This document shows, piece after piece, positions 9,274-21,100 of a stretch of DNA of 64,000 nt. The DNA lies in NCBI GenBank assembly GCA_039105265.1, contig JAPFFF010000002.1, positions 8,866,001 to 8,930,000 of the forward strand, in the 5' to 3' direction. The notes beneath the pieces are model-generated. The model ran no database searches and was not told where the DNA came from. It saw only the letters and a program-made list of their open reading frames with translations. Within the stretch, counting starts at the first letter, position 1, and every line of letters begins with the position of its first letter. A program made the position numbers and the translations under genes. This DNA comes from Tritrichomonas musculus. Taxonomy: Eukaryota > Parabasalia > Tritrichomonadida > Tritrichomonadidae.

Positions 9274-11541
9274 TTAAGAAGATCCATTACATGAGCAAAT
9301 AAATTCATTACTTTCTTTTTTATATTCAACTTTATGACCTTTATGACAAATCTTTGAACAAGCTTTGCAGATATCTTTATTGCAATCACAACAGTGGTAA
9401 ACCTTGCTTTTCACCAGCTCATTAGACTGATTTCCACTTTTTGAATGACAGCTATTGGCAGATTTTCTAAAGCAATCATCTTCCAGTTCTTCATAAATGA
9501 TACCGAGCTTGTCCATTGCAGCCGACGATCCCTTATCGACTCCTTTTTTCAGTACTTCAATTGCCCTTTCAATTTGATCATAACCGTAAAACAATTGGCC
9601 TAAAATTGCATAAGCGTCTATTTCAGTGTCATCATCAATCAGCTTCTCAAGAAACTCTTCAGCTGCCTTCTTGTCTGAATTCTTGGAATCAGGAGGAACG
9701 TCGAGCTGCAGCGACGAATACCAGAGCATCGCCTTGGAATGGCCAGAGTCAGCAGCAGCCTTGAAGTAAGAGAGAGTGTCATTCAAGGAAGCTTTGATAT
9801 CCTTAGCGAAACTGGTTCCTTTGAGAAGATGCATTCCGTAGTCAAATTGAGCTTCAGCACAGCCAAATTCAGCCGCCTGCTTCATCAGGAGCATTGCTTG
9901 GTTGACGTCTTTGTCGACACCGCGGCCATTCTCCAGCTGAAGCGACCACCTGTACATTATAATTGGGATTCCACTGTCGCTTCCTAGTTTCAGGAATTTG
10001 TTAGCTTGCCTTAAATACCGTTCTCCCTTCTGCTCAAGTAACAGCGAGGTGTACCTGATGATGGCATCAGCATGGCCCGACTTGGCTGCCATTTCATAGA
10101 GTTGGAAAATAGTGAAATTTTCTTTGAATTCTATTTGATGATTCAGAATCATTTCTGCTACCAAAAAAAAGGCTTCTGGCTTTTGGTGCGCAAATGAACG
10201 ACTTTTAAGAAATAAATAGGCTTCTTGGTATTCACCTTGCTTGATCAAACATTGGGCATGACCATACTCAGCATCTCCAATGATTTCATGAATTTGCAAG
10301 TTGTTTGCTACAGCCAAATAGTGCGCTCCGGCTGCTTTGTAATCTGGGGGACCATAAAAACCATTGAAAAGGGCATCGGCAAGTAGTAATCGGGTGCGAT
10401 AATTGTGACTTGCTTCTTCCTTTAGTTTGTCGAGAGGACTCATCTCTTCTTCCGATGGTAATGGCGGTTGTGGTGAAACTTTGACCTTTTCACGATCGTC
10501 ATCAGGAGATGGAATGCTTTGGTCTTCTTCAGGCGTTTCTGGCTTTGGTGGCGCAAGTAAAGGTGGTTCAGGCTCTGGTATTGGGTCTGTTTTCACAGCT
10601 GATGATATTGGAGTTGGTCTTACAGGTTTAATTATTTCCTTATATTCATTAAATCTTTCCTTGTCGATGGAATCATTGCAGAAAATATCAGATTCAAGAC
10701 GATCACAAATTTCGGTGAAAGTTGGACGTTGAAGGGGGTCTTGATTCCAACAATCAGTAATCAAAGATCGATACGATTTAGGCGCTCCTTCTTGAATATC
10801 AGGTCTTATTCCATTTCTAACAATATTGCCAATTTGTAAAGTTGTTCGATTTTTGTAAGGCATTATACCTGTTATAAGACGATATAATGTCATTCCATAT
10901 GAATAAACATCAAGGTATCCTGGATTTGCTTTTTCATGATTTTGAAAAAACTCTGGCGCCATGTATTGTGCTGTAGAAAATGTTATTGAATTGTAAATCG
11001 TCATTCCCCCCTTAGTTTCATTAATTTCTTTAGATAAACCAAAATCTGTTAGGAAAGGTTGAAATTTGTCGTTTAAAAGTATATTCAGGTCTTTAAGATC
11101 CCTATGAAAAACTTTGTGACTGTGTAAAAATTCCATGGCTGCAGCCACTCCATAGGAAATTATTAACATTGAAGTAGGGTCTAATATTTTTTCATTATCT
11201 TGATAATTTCTTTTAATAACATCAAATAAAGATCCATTCTCAGCTAGTTCAAGAAAAATATGTCCTGCTTCATCTTCATAATAGCCAATAAAAGGGATAA
11301 TAGCAGGATGCCTGTATTTGGAATATATTTCAACTTCTCTGTAAAATTGTTTTCGAGTATCATTATCCGAAAGATCCAACTTTGTCTCTTTTTCCACGCA
11401 ATTGCGATTTGTTGATTTTTGAATATAAAATTTGATGAGATTAAAACCACCTTTTTTTGTTATTTTATCATATTTTTTACCTGCATTTTTTATTTTTACA
11501 AAGTCTTCTTTATTAACTCTCCATTTTTCTAAATTTTCCAT
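9274..11541 (-). CDS. TKL-like protein kinase with Sel1 repeats and C-terminal UBR-box-like zinc finger
   Basis: 755 residues. The kinase domain, about 20-290, keeps the active residues: Lys51 (CVEKET), HRDLKDLN at 146-153, DFG at 166-168, YMAPEFF and a RPTF motif. A Pro/Glu-rich linker (about 305-375) follows. From about 380 to 680 there are Sel1-type repeats (AAGAHYLAVAN, AMLLMKQAAEFGCAEAQFDYG, TLSYFKAAADSGHSKAMLWY), which form a helical interaction solenoid. The last about 60 residues (HCCDCNKDICKACSKICH, then GHKV, FICSCNG) match the Cys/His spacing of UBR-box zinc fingers such as that of FBXO11. UBR boxes bind N-degrons or act in ubiquitin ligases. It lies 250 bp from the HECT fusion, same strand. 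No signal peptide; cytoplasmic. An active kinase with a substrate-degron reader is the inference. Confidence 0.85.
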   Translation of the reverse strand: MENLEKWRVNKEDFVKIKNAGKKYDKITKKGGFNLIKFYIQKSTNRNCVEKETKLDLSDNDTRKQFYREVEIYSKYRHPAIIPFIGYYEDEAGHIFLELAENGSLFDVIKRNYQDNEKILDPTSMLIISYGVAAAMEFLHSHKVFHRDLKDLNILLNDKFQPFLTDFGLSKEINETKGGMTIYNSITFSTAQYMAPEFFQNHEKANPGYLDVYSYGMTLYRLITGIMPYKNRTTLQIGNIVRNGIRPDIQEGAPKSYRSLITDCWNQDPLQRPTFTEICDRLESDIFCNDSIDKERFNEYKEIIKPVRPTPISSAVKTDPIPEPEPPLLAPPKPETPEEDQSIPSPDDDREKVKVSPQPPLPSEEEMSPLDKLKEEASHNYRTRLLLADALFNGFYGPPDYKAAGAHYLAVANNLQIHEIIGDAEYGHAQCLIKQGEYQEAYLFLKSRSFAHQKPEAFFLVAEMILNHQIEFKENFTIFQLYEMAAKSGHADAIIRYTSLLLEQKGERYLRQANKFLKLGSDSGIPIIMYRWSLQLENGRGVDKDVNQAMLLMKQAAEFGCAEAQFDYGMHLLKGTSFAKDIKASLNDTLSYFKAAADSGHSKAMLWYSSLQLDVPPDSKNSDKKAAEEFLEKLIDDDTEIDAYAILGQLFYGYDQIERAIEVLKKGVDKGSSAAMDKLGIIYEELEDDCFRKSANSCHSKSGNQSNELVKSKVYHCCDCNKDICKACSKICHKGHKVEYKKESNEFICSCNGSS

Positions 11542-11616
11542 GTTAATGACGTATTTTTTAATGTCGAAATTTTGGAAGATAAAAATTTGAAAGGTTTACA
11601 ATTTTCAGAATAAGGC

Positions 11617-12536
11617 TATTTATCAGAGGTGAGGCTGCGAAAATTTTTGGTATTTTTTAATAATATTAATACATATTATTTTATTCCAGAATTAAATGCT
11701 ATTTATGATAATTTCACTAATACTTTTTTCAGATTTTTAGCTATAAATCTATTTTTAAAATTGAATAGCTTCTATCTTATTATAATTTCAATTTTATCTT
11801 AATAAAAAAATTCTATTTACGCAAAATAATAAATAATTTAATTATCAATATTTAATATATAGATGTGAATATAATATTAAAATCTTCGACTAAGAATTAT
11901 AAATCAAATAATGATTTTTTATGATTTAACTAACTATCATCATATTATAAGCATGATTTTTTTGGTAAATTATTGATAAATATTAAAATAAATACTTATT
12001 GTGAGGTTGATACCAAAATAAAAACAAATGAAATTATTTAGATATTTGTGAAGTTTACATCATTAACGTATATAGAATTATATTCAATATTAAACCTCAA
12101 CCCTAGCTAAAATTGTAAAAAATTTTTTAAAAATATTTTGATATGTTTGCCAGCACCAGATAAGTTAAGAGATGAACTATAGTTATCCCTTTGATCTTTA
12201 ATATAGAAGAAAATTTCTCTTTAAATTGAAAAATTTTTTTTTGAATTTTGACCAAAAACACATTCATTGAATAGCTTTCTTATTAAAAAATAGAGATCAT
12301 CTATATACAAATGCAATTTAATGGTTGAAAAGAAAAAATAATGACGAATATAGGAATTATGACATTTTGAAATATCAATACAATTTCAATTTTTTTTGAT
12401 TAAATCTGAAAAAAAGTATATGATATGAAAAGGTAACAACACCATAATACTATATTTTTAATTTATTTTTAATTTTGTTGATTATTATTCCTAAAAAAGT
12501 TCATTTAAAATTTCGCAGTCTCACCTCTTATTTATC
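11617..12536. mobile_element. non-autonomous hAT-like DNA transposon, element 1 (with 8-bp target duplication)
   Basis: The element proper is 11625-12528 (904 bp). Its ends are imperfect terminal inverted repeats of about 22 bp: left AGAGGTGAGGCTGCGAAAAT, right (read inward) AGAGGTGAGACTGCGAAATT. Immediate flanks are identical 8-bp direct repeats TATTTATC at 11617-11624 and 12529-12536. Eight-bp duplications with an AGAGGTG-type terminus are typical of the hAT superfamily. The interior is AT-rich with no coding frame, so it needs a transposase from elsewhere. The perfect duplication suggests a fairly recent insertion. It lies between two gene starts or ends and interrupts no recognised gene. 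Confidence 0.75.
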
Positions 12537-12844
12537 AAAAAGTTTTTTTTTTTTTTTTTTTAAAATAGCAAAAAAGGCAGAAAATTTTGGTCATTTGAAG
12601 GTGATTATAATCTCAAAAGTCCTTCAAATAGAAACTGTTGAATTAACATCGATCAATGTCAAATGTACACAAAAAATGGCTCTGATAGATACATCCACCT
12701 CATATACTGATCTAGCATTGCATATAGAGGTATCCATTTGAGGTCCATGAAAAAACTTTAAGAAATCATCCTTTTTTCATACTACTTGCAGAAATCATAA
12801 AAAAAAAAAAAAAAAAAATGGAAAAAGTCAACTATTGCTTTCTT
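12537..12844. other. intergenic
   Basis: Directly after the element: T run 12543-12562, AAAAAGTT at 12537-12544, and a plus-strand stretch open to 12741 with no recognisable protein. A run of A near 12799-12818 precedes the 3' end of the sugar kinase gene. Confidence 0.35.
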
Positions 12845-13735
12845 TTATTTGAAAACTTCTGGATGTAATGCGCAAGCAGCAGCACCAACGAGTCCAGCAT
12901 CTTTGTTATAAACTGGTCTAATGATTTTAGGTTCATCAAGGTATCCGTTAATGAAGTCTTTGCAGTAAGCATTTGCCTTTTCGTATAAGAAACCACGATT
13001 GTCACCAGTCATGATACCTCCACCAACAACGAAATAATCGATTGCATAAGAATAAGCCGATGTTGTTGCTGTTTTTGCAATGTAATATGAGAAAAGATCC
13101 CAAACTGGATGCTCATTTGGAACATCTTTCAATTCTTCAGGTTTGATGTTCAATCTCTTGGATAAAGCACCAGCTGAAATAAGACCTTCCAAGCAATTTC
13201 CATGGAATGGGCAAATTCCTGGGAAATGATCATTTTTGTACTGATCAACAATGATATGACCAAATTCTGGGTGAAGAGCACCATGAACAGGATGACCATC
13301 AACGAAAACACCAAGTCCAACACCAGTCCCAACAGTCAAATAGGCGACAGCTTTAGCTTTGATACCTTTTTCATTTAATGCAAGATATTCAGAATATGCA
13401 GGCGCATTTACGTCTGTTTCAAGTATGATTGGAACATCAGTCTCAAGATTCTTTCTAATTTCGATAATTAATGGGAAATGTTTCCAATTTGGCTTTGGTG
13501 TGTTGCCAATTGTTCCTTTTGAAATGTTCAATGGGCCAAATGAAGCAATTCCAATTGCGTCAAATTTTGTTTTTGTTTCTTTAATAGCATTGCAGATCAA
13601 TTTAATTGAATCTTCGCCTCTGATTGGGAAAGCTGTTGGAATTCCTTTCTTTTTCCAAAGGAAAGATCCAAGCTTATTTGCAAAAGCAACTGCTGATGTT
13701 GTTCCACCAAGTTCAATGCAGCAAACAGTCTTCAT
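12845..13735 (-). CDS. ROK-family sugar kinase, probable fructokinase
   Basis: 296 residues, the usual length for bacterial ROK fructokinases. The N-terminal phosphate-binding motif is IELGGT (7-12). A second glycine motif is VGTGVGLGVF (135-144), and the catalytic Asp is predicted at 108 in ETDVNA. The zinc-binding ROK signature is seen at HPEFGH (155-160), then CPFHGNCLEG (175-184), giving His160, Cys175, His178 and Cys181. VVGGGIM near residue 237 is the adenosine-binding glycine loop. It would phosphorylate fructose (or a related hexose) with ATP in the cytosol, feeding glycolysis. The family is essentially prokaryotic in this form, so acquisition from a bacterium is likely (inference). 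Initiator-like TCATTTC lies about 13 nt before the ATG. Confidence 0.9.
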   Translation of the reverse strand: MKTVCCIELGGTTSAVAFANKLGSFLWKKKGIPTAFPIRGEDSIKLICNAIKETKTKFDAIGIASFGPLNISKGTIGNTPKPNWKHFPLIIEIRKNLETDVPIILETDVNAPAYSEYLALNEKGIKAKAVAYLTVGTGVGLGVFVDGHPVHGALHPEFGHIIVDQYKNDHFPGICPFHGNCLEGLISAGALSKRLNIKPEELKDVPNEHPVWDLFSYYIAKTATTSAYSYAIDYFVVGGGIMTGDNRGFLYEKANAYCKDFINGYLDEPKIIRPVYNKDAGLVGAAACALHPEVFK

Positions 13736-14529
13736 GTTCTAAAACTTGAAATGATAAATAAAAAAGTTATATAACATAATACTTAAAAAGTTACACATGC
13801 ATAAATATTTAAATAGAGCATTAAAAAAATCAACTTTTTCAGAAGAGTGGATCAAACTTTTTGTATAATGTTTTTTTTATAATTAAATATTTTATATTAA
13901 TTTTCAAATATTTGTTTAAAACTGATTTAAAACATATTTTGAACTGATTTATATGATGTACTCTATGTATTCAAAATTGCGATATTTTTATTTTTCTCAC
14001 AATTTTTAAATTTATTTTATCCACTTTTTTAATTAAAGAAGCCAAATATATCTGGTTAAATTATATTACAAATATTTCATATTTATCTTTGATAAAAAAA
14101 AAGAAATCCTTTGTGAAATTGCTGTTTTTCAAAATTGAATGGATATATTTAATCAAAAAGTTAAACCCATTTTTTATTATTAAAATCTATCAAATAAACT
14201 ATAGAATCAGTATTTTTTTTGAATGCACATACAAAAATATTTGAATGTTTCATATTTCATTTGCTTTTAGATCTTTCCAGAAAATAATTGATGGATTCAA
14301 CAATCATCACCTATTTAAATCTCTTTCCTCAAACACTTTTTGTAATGTTTTTATTTTTTCTAAGCAATTTTTGATCTGTAAAAAACTACATACAATTAAC
14401 TTTGATGCTGATGTCAATACATTTTGGCTCTAATAATTCTCATATGTTTTAGCGGCTTCAATTCAATACAGAAAAAATCAATATCGGACAATCGTTTTTT
14501 TCTACGCCACTTTTTGAATGGTTTTTCTA

Positions 14530-14551
14530 TCCATGAGTAGCTACTCATGGA
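14530..14551. repeat. 22-bp perfect palindrome in an extended hairpin
   Basis: TCCATGAGTAGCTACTCATG plus GA reads identically on both strands. The outer flanks (GGTTTTTCTA left, AAAGTAAAAAACC right) extend the complementarity imperfectly, so an RNA or single strand could fold into a stem of roughly 30 bp. It lies in a non-coding region 150 bp before a GC-rich island. Confidence 0.6.
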
Positions 14552-14695
14552 AAGTAAAAAACCGCCATCTTAAGGTGAAATTTGAGTTACTATGTTAAGA
14601 AATTTAACCAAAAAAATCGTAAAATTTTAATTTTACCTTAAAATTATTACAATTTAATTTTTTGGATATAAATTTGTTTATTTTTACATAATTTT

Positions 14696-14785
14696 TCGGG
14701 GATATACGCACCAGTGATCACCACGGGGCTGCACGAAGCCGAATCTGGTTCCTTTAATTGCTGGATGAATCGGGAAGCTATTTGA
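14696..14785 (+). ncRNA. GC-rich island, candidate structured RNA
   Basis: In surroundings that are mostly A/T, bases 14696-14785 are GC-rich and foldable: ACCAG near 14711 can pair with CTGGT near 14748, enclosing a GGCT-loop-AGCC hairpin. A segment GGGGATATACGCACCAGTGA faintly recalls U1 snRNA stem-loop I, but the diagnostic U1 5' end and Sm site are not clear. In AT-rich genomes such islands are often non-coding RNA genes. Strand and identity are not established. Confidence 0.25.
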
Positions 14786-15155
14786 ACTAAATAATTATGC
14801 ATTATTTAGTAAAAATTGAATTAAAAAGTATAAAAAAGTATTCAAAAAGTTTAAAATATTTAATAAATAATCTGCATAGATATAATTTTTAAATAAAATC
14901 AATTAAAGTACCTACAAATTTATTACAAACTTAATCGCCATTAAAATGTGAAAGCAACATCATTTTATACCTATCAATTCTTGATTTCTTGATTATCATT
15001 TAAACTCAAATTATAGACAAAGACATATGAAAACGTAATGGAAATACAAATTAATAGGATTTAAACATTATTTTAATTGTTTTTCATTGTAAATTACTTT
15101 ATCTGGCATGAATCTAAACTAGGGCTAAATATACATTCAATTTCATAACAAATAA

Positions 15156-18100
15156 ATGAGCATAAACCATATTTTATTTATTAGACAATCAGAAAAAAAA
15201 GAAAATAAGCATAAGTTTTTTTCTAAACCCGAAAGTAGCAACGACTCTAATACCAAAAAAACCAAATCTCAATCTCTTTTTTTATTTTCATATGACTTTA
15301 ATATTTTTGATTTCTTACCTAGGCTATTCACTATAACTACCAACACTGGCTCCAGCAGTTTTAACACCTATTTTTTGCAAGATACGAGTTCAGTTATTGC
15401 AGATTTTCTGAAAGAAAATCCAAATAATTTACAATACCATCTTGATATAAATGATGAAGAAAATACTCTAGGGAAATTCGAACAATTATATCAGGGCGAA
15501 TTTGTTGCTTTTGATGAAGATCAATTATTAGTATCACAAAAAATAACAAAACTATTAAATATTACCCGATGCCCCAATTTCATGAAACCAGAAAGTTTAA
15601 AAGAAGCATGCATATCAGATTCAAGTTATAACTTAAATACATCAAAAATAGATCTTGGTGTTCAAATGAGCCAAAGTAAATTAATTAAATATCTTCAAAC
15701 AGGGGCACCCAAAACATTTACGATCAAAACCAACAAAAAAGAGTACAAATGCAATGTTTTTGGTGTTTATGCATCTAATGTCATCAGACATCTATTAGAA
15801 GAAGATCCAACAATAGATAATTACGTTTATAATTATGATGATGAATTCAATGAATTTCAATCGATTTGTAAACTATTCAATTTTGAAGAAGTTGATTTAA
15901 CAAAGAATAATATGGACTCAATCAAAGAAATTGCTGAAGATTTACAAATCACTTTAATTCTGAAAGATGTTGATAATTTCATCAACACTTCAGAAAAAGT
16001 TTCACAGAAAATTGATGAACAACAAACAATTATCGATTCAATTGATGAACTTTTTGAATTATTGTATAGTATTAAAGAAGATTCTGTTGTGAAAGTTTCA
16101 AATACAATTATTGAATCTAAGTGGTCACAAACTGAAGATAAAGTCAAAGAATTGATCGCTTTCATTCTTCAAGTTATCAAAGCAGACTTCCTTCTTCATC
16201 AGCCAATTTTTGAGCTACTAATGCAGCTTGATCAAGGAGCTGATGATTCTAACAAATTGAACATATTGATGCCTTTCTTTGTTAAACAAATAATGAAAAA
16301 AATTGACATGCATGTTCAATTATCTGATACAAAATCAGATTTTAATTTGTCACCAAATTCCAGATTTAAAAGCTCATTTTCACTTGATAATCAAGATTTA
16401 AAAAAGCATAACAAAGTCACTTATTATGCATTCGTTTATAAATTGTACCAGAAAGGAATCATTAAGAAAGATGAATTATATGAGAAATTTAGAAGTTTAC
16501 TTTCAAATGACATTTATTTGAAAATGTGGTTTCTACCCGAAATAATGGAAATAAATCCAAATTTTGCTTCTTCTGTGAATCTTAAAGAGATGAAAGATGA
16601 TAAGTTTTTTAATGTAACATCTAAAGAAAAAGATCAAGTAGATACTTTTATTAATTCTTATTTACCGGATCGAATTGAAGAATACAAAAAAATGAGAGAT
16701 AGAGGTGAACCTGAAGATGAATTGACAAGAGCTTTACGTAACGATGATGTTGATACAGTTCAAAGAATTGTAACAAAAAGTGACATTGATTTCACTAAAT
16801 GTTATGTTCCTTACAATATTTTTGAGAATTATTTAGATAATGGAAATACAAGATATATAAATTATGCTGCTGCTTATGGATCAATTAGATGTTTTAAATA
16901 CTTGTTAATGAATCATGATTTTATTGATGACAAAACTTTTGCTCATGCTGTAATTGGAGGAAATATTGAAATCATTAAAATTGCTAGTCAAAACGACAAT
17001 CGTTTTGAGTCAAGGATTCAATTGAGCTCTTTTTCATCTTTTCATAGTTTTAACAGCAAAATTGATCAAATTATTCCATCAATAGCAAAACATCGAAATG
17101 AACTTTTTGATTGGATTTTTGAACAAAAATTCACTGACAAAGATCCAGATCATTCTTTATCAACTTTAATTGATTGTTCAGTTTCAAATGGAAATGCTCA
17201 TTCATTGATTGAAATTATTGATAAAGGCTTCAATTTGAGTGATAAAAATCATTTAATTAAGAAATCCATTCAAAAATCTGCCAAAAAAGGTTATTGCTTA
17301 CTTACAAATCTTCTTCTTAATTTAACCAATCATAAATTTAAGTTTTCTTCTTTTTGTGGGAATAATGAATCATACATCTCAGTCATTTATTTTGAAAACA
17401 TTTCTATTTTAAATTTATTTTTTAATTCAATGAATCAAAACGATTTTGAAAATTGCCTCAATTTGGCAATTGAAGGAAAATGCACAGATATCACTAAATA
17501 TTTATTTGAAACACTTGTTGATGATAAATTTAAATTGACATCAAATTTAGCTTTTTCTGCATTACAAAAATCACTTAATTACAAGTCAACTGACACATTT
17601 CAATACATAATTGATCAAATTAATTTAATCAATCCCAAAATTTTTATTAATTATGATAAATTTCCCACTTTTTTAATGGACGTATGCAATTCTAAGAATA
17701 TTGAATTTGTTAGAATAATCACTGAATTAATCATTGATAATAATATAACAACTGATTTTACTAATGCTTTTCAGAAAGCAATAAAAAATAATGAAATGAA
17801 AATTTGTGAGTATTTAATTGAAAAAAATGTACCAATTAATTTTGATAAACTTTCTGATGATATTTCTTCTCTTGCTACGATTAGTGCTAATATTTTCTCA
17901 TCAATAATTACTCGATTGAGTCCTGAAGGAAAAGAAAAAATGTCTGGATTACTTGAACAAGCAATTGAAAAGAAAAACGAAAGTTTAGTTAAATTCTTAT
18001 TAAAAGAGAACATTGTAAGTGACAATGCTTTATTTTTAGCAGTTTCAGATAATAATTTAAATATTGTTAATATTATTCTCGATCATAATAGTAAACCCAG

Positions 18101-21100
18101 TTTTGTAAATCAAGTAAGTAAGAATGGAACAGCTCTTTATTTTGCAGTTTCAAGAAGTAATTTAGATATTGTTAAAAGACTTCTTTCAGTTCCAGGAATC
18201 GATCCAAATTTGTATGAATGTGCAGGAAAAACACCTTTAGTTGAAGCCATTGTTAATTTTGATATAGACATATCAAATGCAATTCTTAACTTTTATCAAA
18301 AAGATGATCATAACATTAAATGGCAAATTGAAAGAGCTCTTTGCTTAATTGATTTCAATTCTAAAAAAAATGCAAAAAAAGATGATATTATTGAACTTAT
18401 TTATCAATTTGATTTCATTGATCCTAATATGTTATTGGCTGATAGTACGTATCTTATTTATGCCTGCTCCAAAAATAAAATTGATTTGGTTGAAAAACTC
18501 ATTAAATCAGATATCATTAATGTTAATATGTATGAAATGAAGAAAGGTGACACTCCACTTATCATTTCAATTAAAAATAATTATTTAGAAATCGTTAAAC
18601 TTCTTATTAATCATCCAAAAATAAACATTAACCAAAAGAATTATTCAAATTATTCACCTTTGGTCGTTGCTGTTATGGAGAAGAATGAAAAAATAATTGA
18701 TCTTCTTTTGGAGAGTGAAAAATTTGATCCTGATGAAAGTTCACTTAATTATGCATTCTATAAATCAAAAGGAGATATTTCAAAGAAACTTATTAATTTG
18801 AAATCACTCGATGTTAATTGTAAATTCGATGATATTATTGAATTGAAATCTTTACCTGATAATATTGTTAATAACCATGGTCCCAAAAAAAGTTTCACAT
18901 TTAAACCAGTTGTCAAACCTAAAATGTCATCCAAAACATGCATTTTAATGAATGCTGTTGAAAATAATGATATTGATAAAGTTGATTTAATCATTCATCA
19001 TCCTTCTTTTGATAAAAATAAATCAAAGTTTCAAGCATCAATTATCAAATCTATTGAAAAAGATGAGATTGATATTTTTAGAAAATTACTTAAAATAGTT
19101 GATGATGATGTTAATCTTGTTGATCATGAAGGAAATAGTCTTCTTTATTTCTCCATTTATTATAGTAAAACTGACATTTTCAAAGAAATTTTGAGTAATC
19201 CTAATTTTGACTCGAAGAAAAGTGGAATTTTGAAAGCTTTTCGATCGTGCTATTTATTACCAAAGATGAAACCAGAAATAAATTTGCATAAAAAGAAAGA
19301 TAGTCAGAAGACATCTTTTTCACCACTTGAAATAATGACTGATCTTTACAATTATGACCAAAAACATGATCATTTAATTGACTTTAATCAATTGCTTGAA
19401 AATGGTCATTCATTCTTTACTGATGTAAATCCATCGGCTGATTTAAAAAATGGTTATGAATTCTTTTTGAATCATGGAGCAGATCCAAACATTCCTGATA
19501 AATTTGGCGTTTATCCACTTCAGCATGCGATTAACATAGAATCAACTTGTTTAATTATTACTTTAATAAGTTCAAATAAAGTTGATTTTAATATAAAAAT
19601 TCCTACAAATAACGAAGGAGAGGAAGAAGCCAAACAAACAACTTATCTTCATTTGGCAGCAGAGAAAGATTCTACTATCTTGTGGATGCTTTTGAATAAT
19701 GGATTTGATATAAATGTTACTAACGATTTAGGTGAGACTCCTTTATTCATTGCTTGTAAAAAACATAGATTTGATAGCATTGATTTTTTGTTCACACAAC
19801 CTAAACTTGATTATCTTCATCGTGACAACCTTGGGAGAGATGCAATAAAAGCTATTTGTCCTTTATATGAAAAAGATACAAAAATATTAAATAGAAATCA
19901 ATACCACAATTTATTGATAGAATTGATATTAAATAATGGCATTCCAATAGAGGAAAGCAATATGGATAATACTAATGATGAACAAAACGATGAGCAAAGA
20001 GATAATAAACAGTTGCCTCCTCTGCTGCATGTTGATTCGAATAAAAATAAAGAGTCGTCAACACCTTCGCTTGACACTTATTTAAAAAGCACTCATAAAA
20101 GTTCAACTTCTACTTCTCTCGGTAATAATTGGCTGTTTGGTTTATCAAAAACAAGCAAGGAAAATAATCCACTAAATGTAACAACAACAACTACAACATC
20201 AGGCAACAATTCACTCTTTAATTTCACAAAGGCAGATAAAGAAGGAAATCAATTCAATACAAAAATGACAACAACAACTGCTGGAAAATCAGCATTATTT
20301 AGTATCACTGCGCCTAACAAAGATAACAATCAATTGAATACAACAACTACAACATCTTCAAAACCGAGCAATGCTCCACTCTTTAATTTCCCAAAACCAA
20401 ACAAAGATAACAATCAATCAGATACAACAAAAACAACAGGCATTGCTCCACCATTTAGTTTTAATCAATCAAACAAAGATAACAATCAATCAGATACAAC
20501 AGCAACAGCAGGCAATGCTCCACTATTTAATTTTTCAATACCAAACAAAGATAACAATCAATCAAATACAACAAAAGCAACAGGTATTGCTCCACCATTT
20601 AGTTTTAATCAATCAAACACAACCGCAACAGCAGGAAATGCTCCACTATTTAATTTTTCAATACCAAACAAAGATAACAATCAATCAAATACAACAAAAA
20701 CAACAGGCATTGCTCCACCATTTAGTTTTAATCAATCAAACAAAGATAACAATCAGTCAGATACAACAGCAACAGCAGGAAATGCTCCACTATTTCATTT
20801 TTCAATACCAAACAAAGATAACAATCAATTAAATTCAACCAAAAACACATCAAATAATACATTATTTAATTTCAGCAAACCGAATGAAAAAAATGAATCA
20901 TCAGCCATTAAAAAGAGTGGCACCGATGATCTAAATACAGAAACTGCAAATTCAAAACCTGCAGAAAATTTCAAAATGGCTTCAGCTTCGGAAAACAACC
21001 AAGATGATGCAAAAGTTCAAGATGAGACAGCTTCTTCTTTAAATTTGCAACCCAAATCATCCAATGAAACAGCCAAAAAAGTCTCAGTCAGAAAGTTTGA

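Larger units (their letters stand above)
13736..15155. other. gene-poor intergenic stretch
   Basis: About 1.4 kb with no supported gene. It contains AAAAAGTT/AACTTTTT words (13761, 13785, 13832, 13855, 14155), a 22-bp perfect palindrome at 14530-14551 and a GC-rich island at 14696-14770, listed separately. An open stretch at 14245-14433 resembles no protein. Confidence 0.5.

Noticed and set aside
12475-12741. Plus-strand open stretch spanning the right end of hAT-like element 1
   Set aside because: It crosses the transposon boundary and a homopolymer, so it cannot be an old gene; no motif.
14245-14433. Plus-strand 62-codon frame
   Set aside because: No recognisable motif or leader; likely chance.
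14696-14785. Firm U1 snRNA call
   Set aside because: The stem-loop resemblance is short, and no clear 5'-splice-site-pairing end or Sm site was seen.
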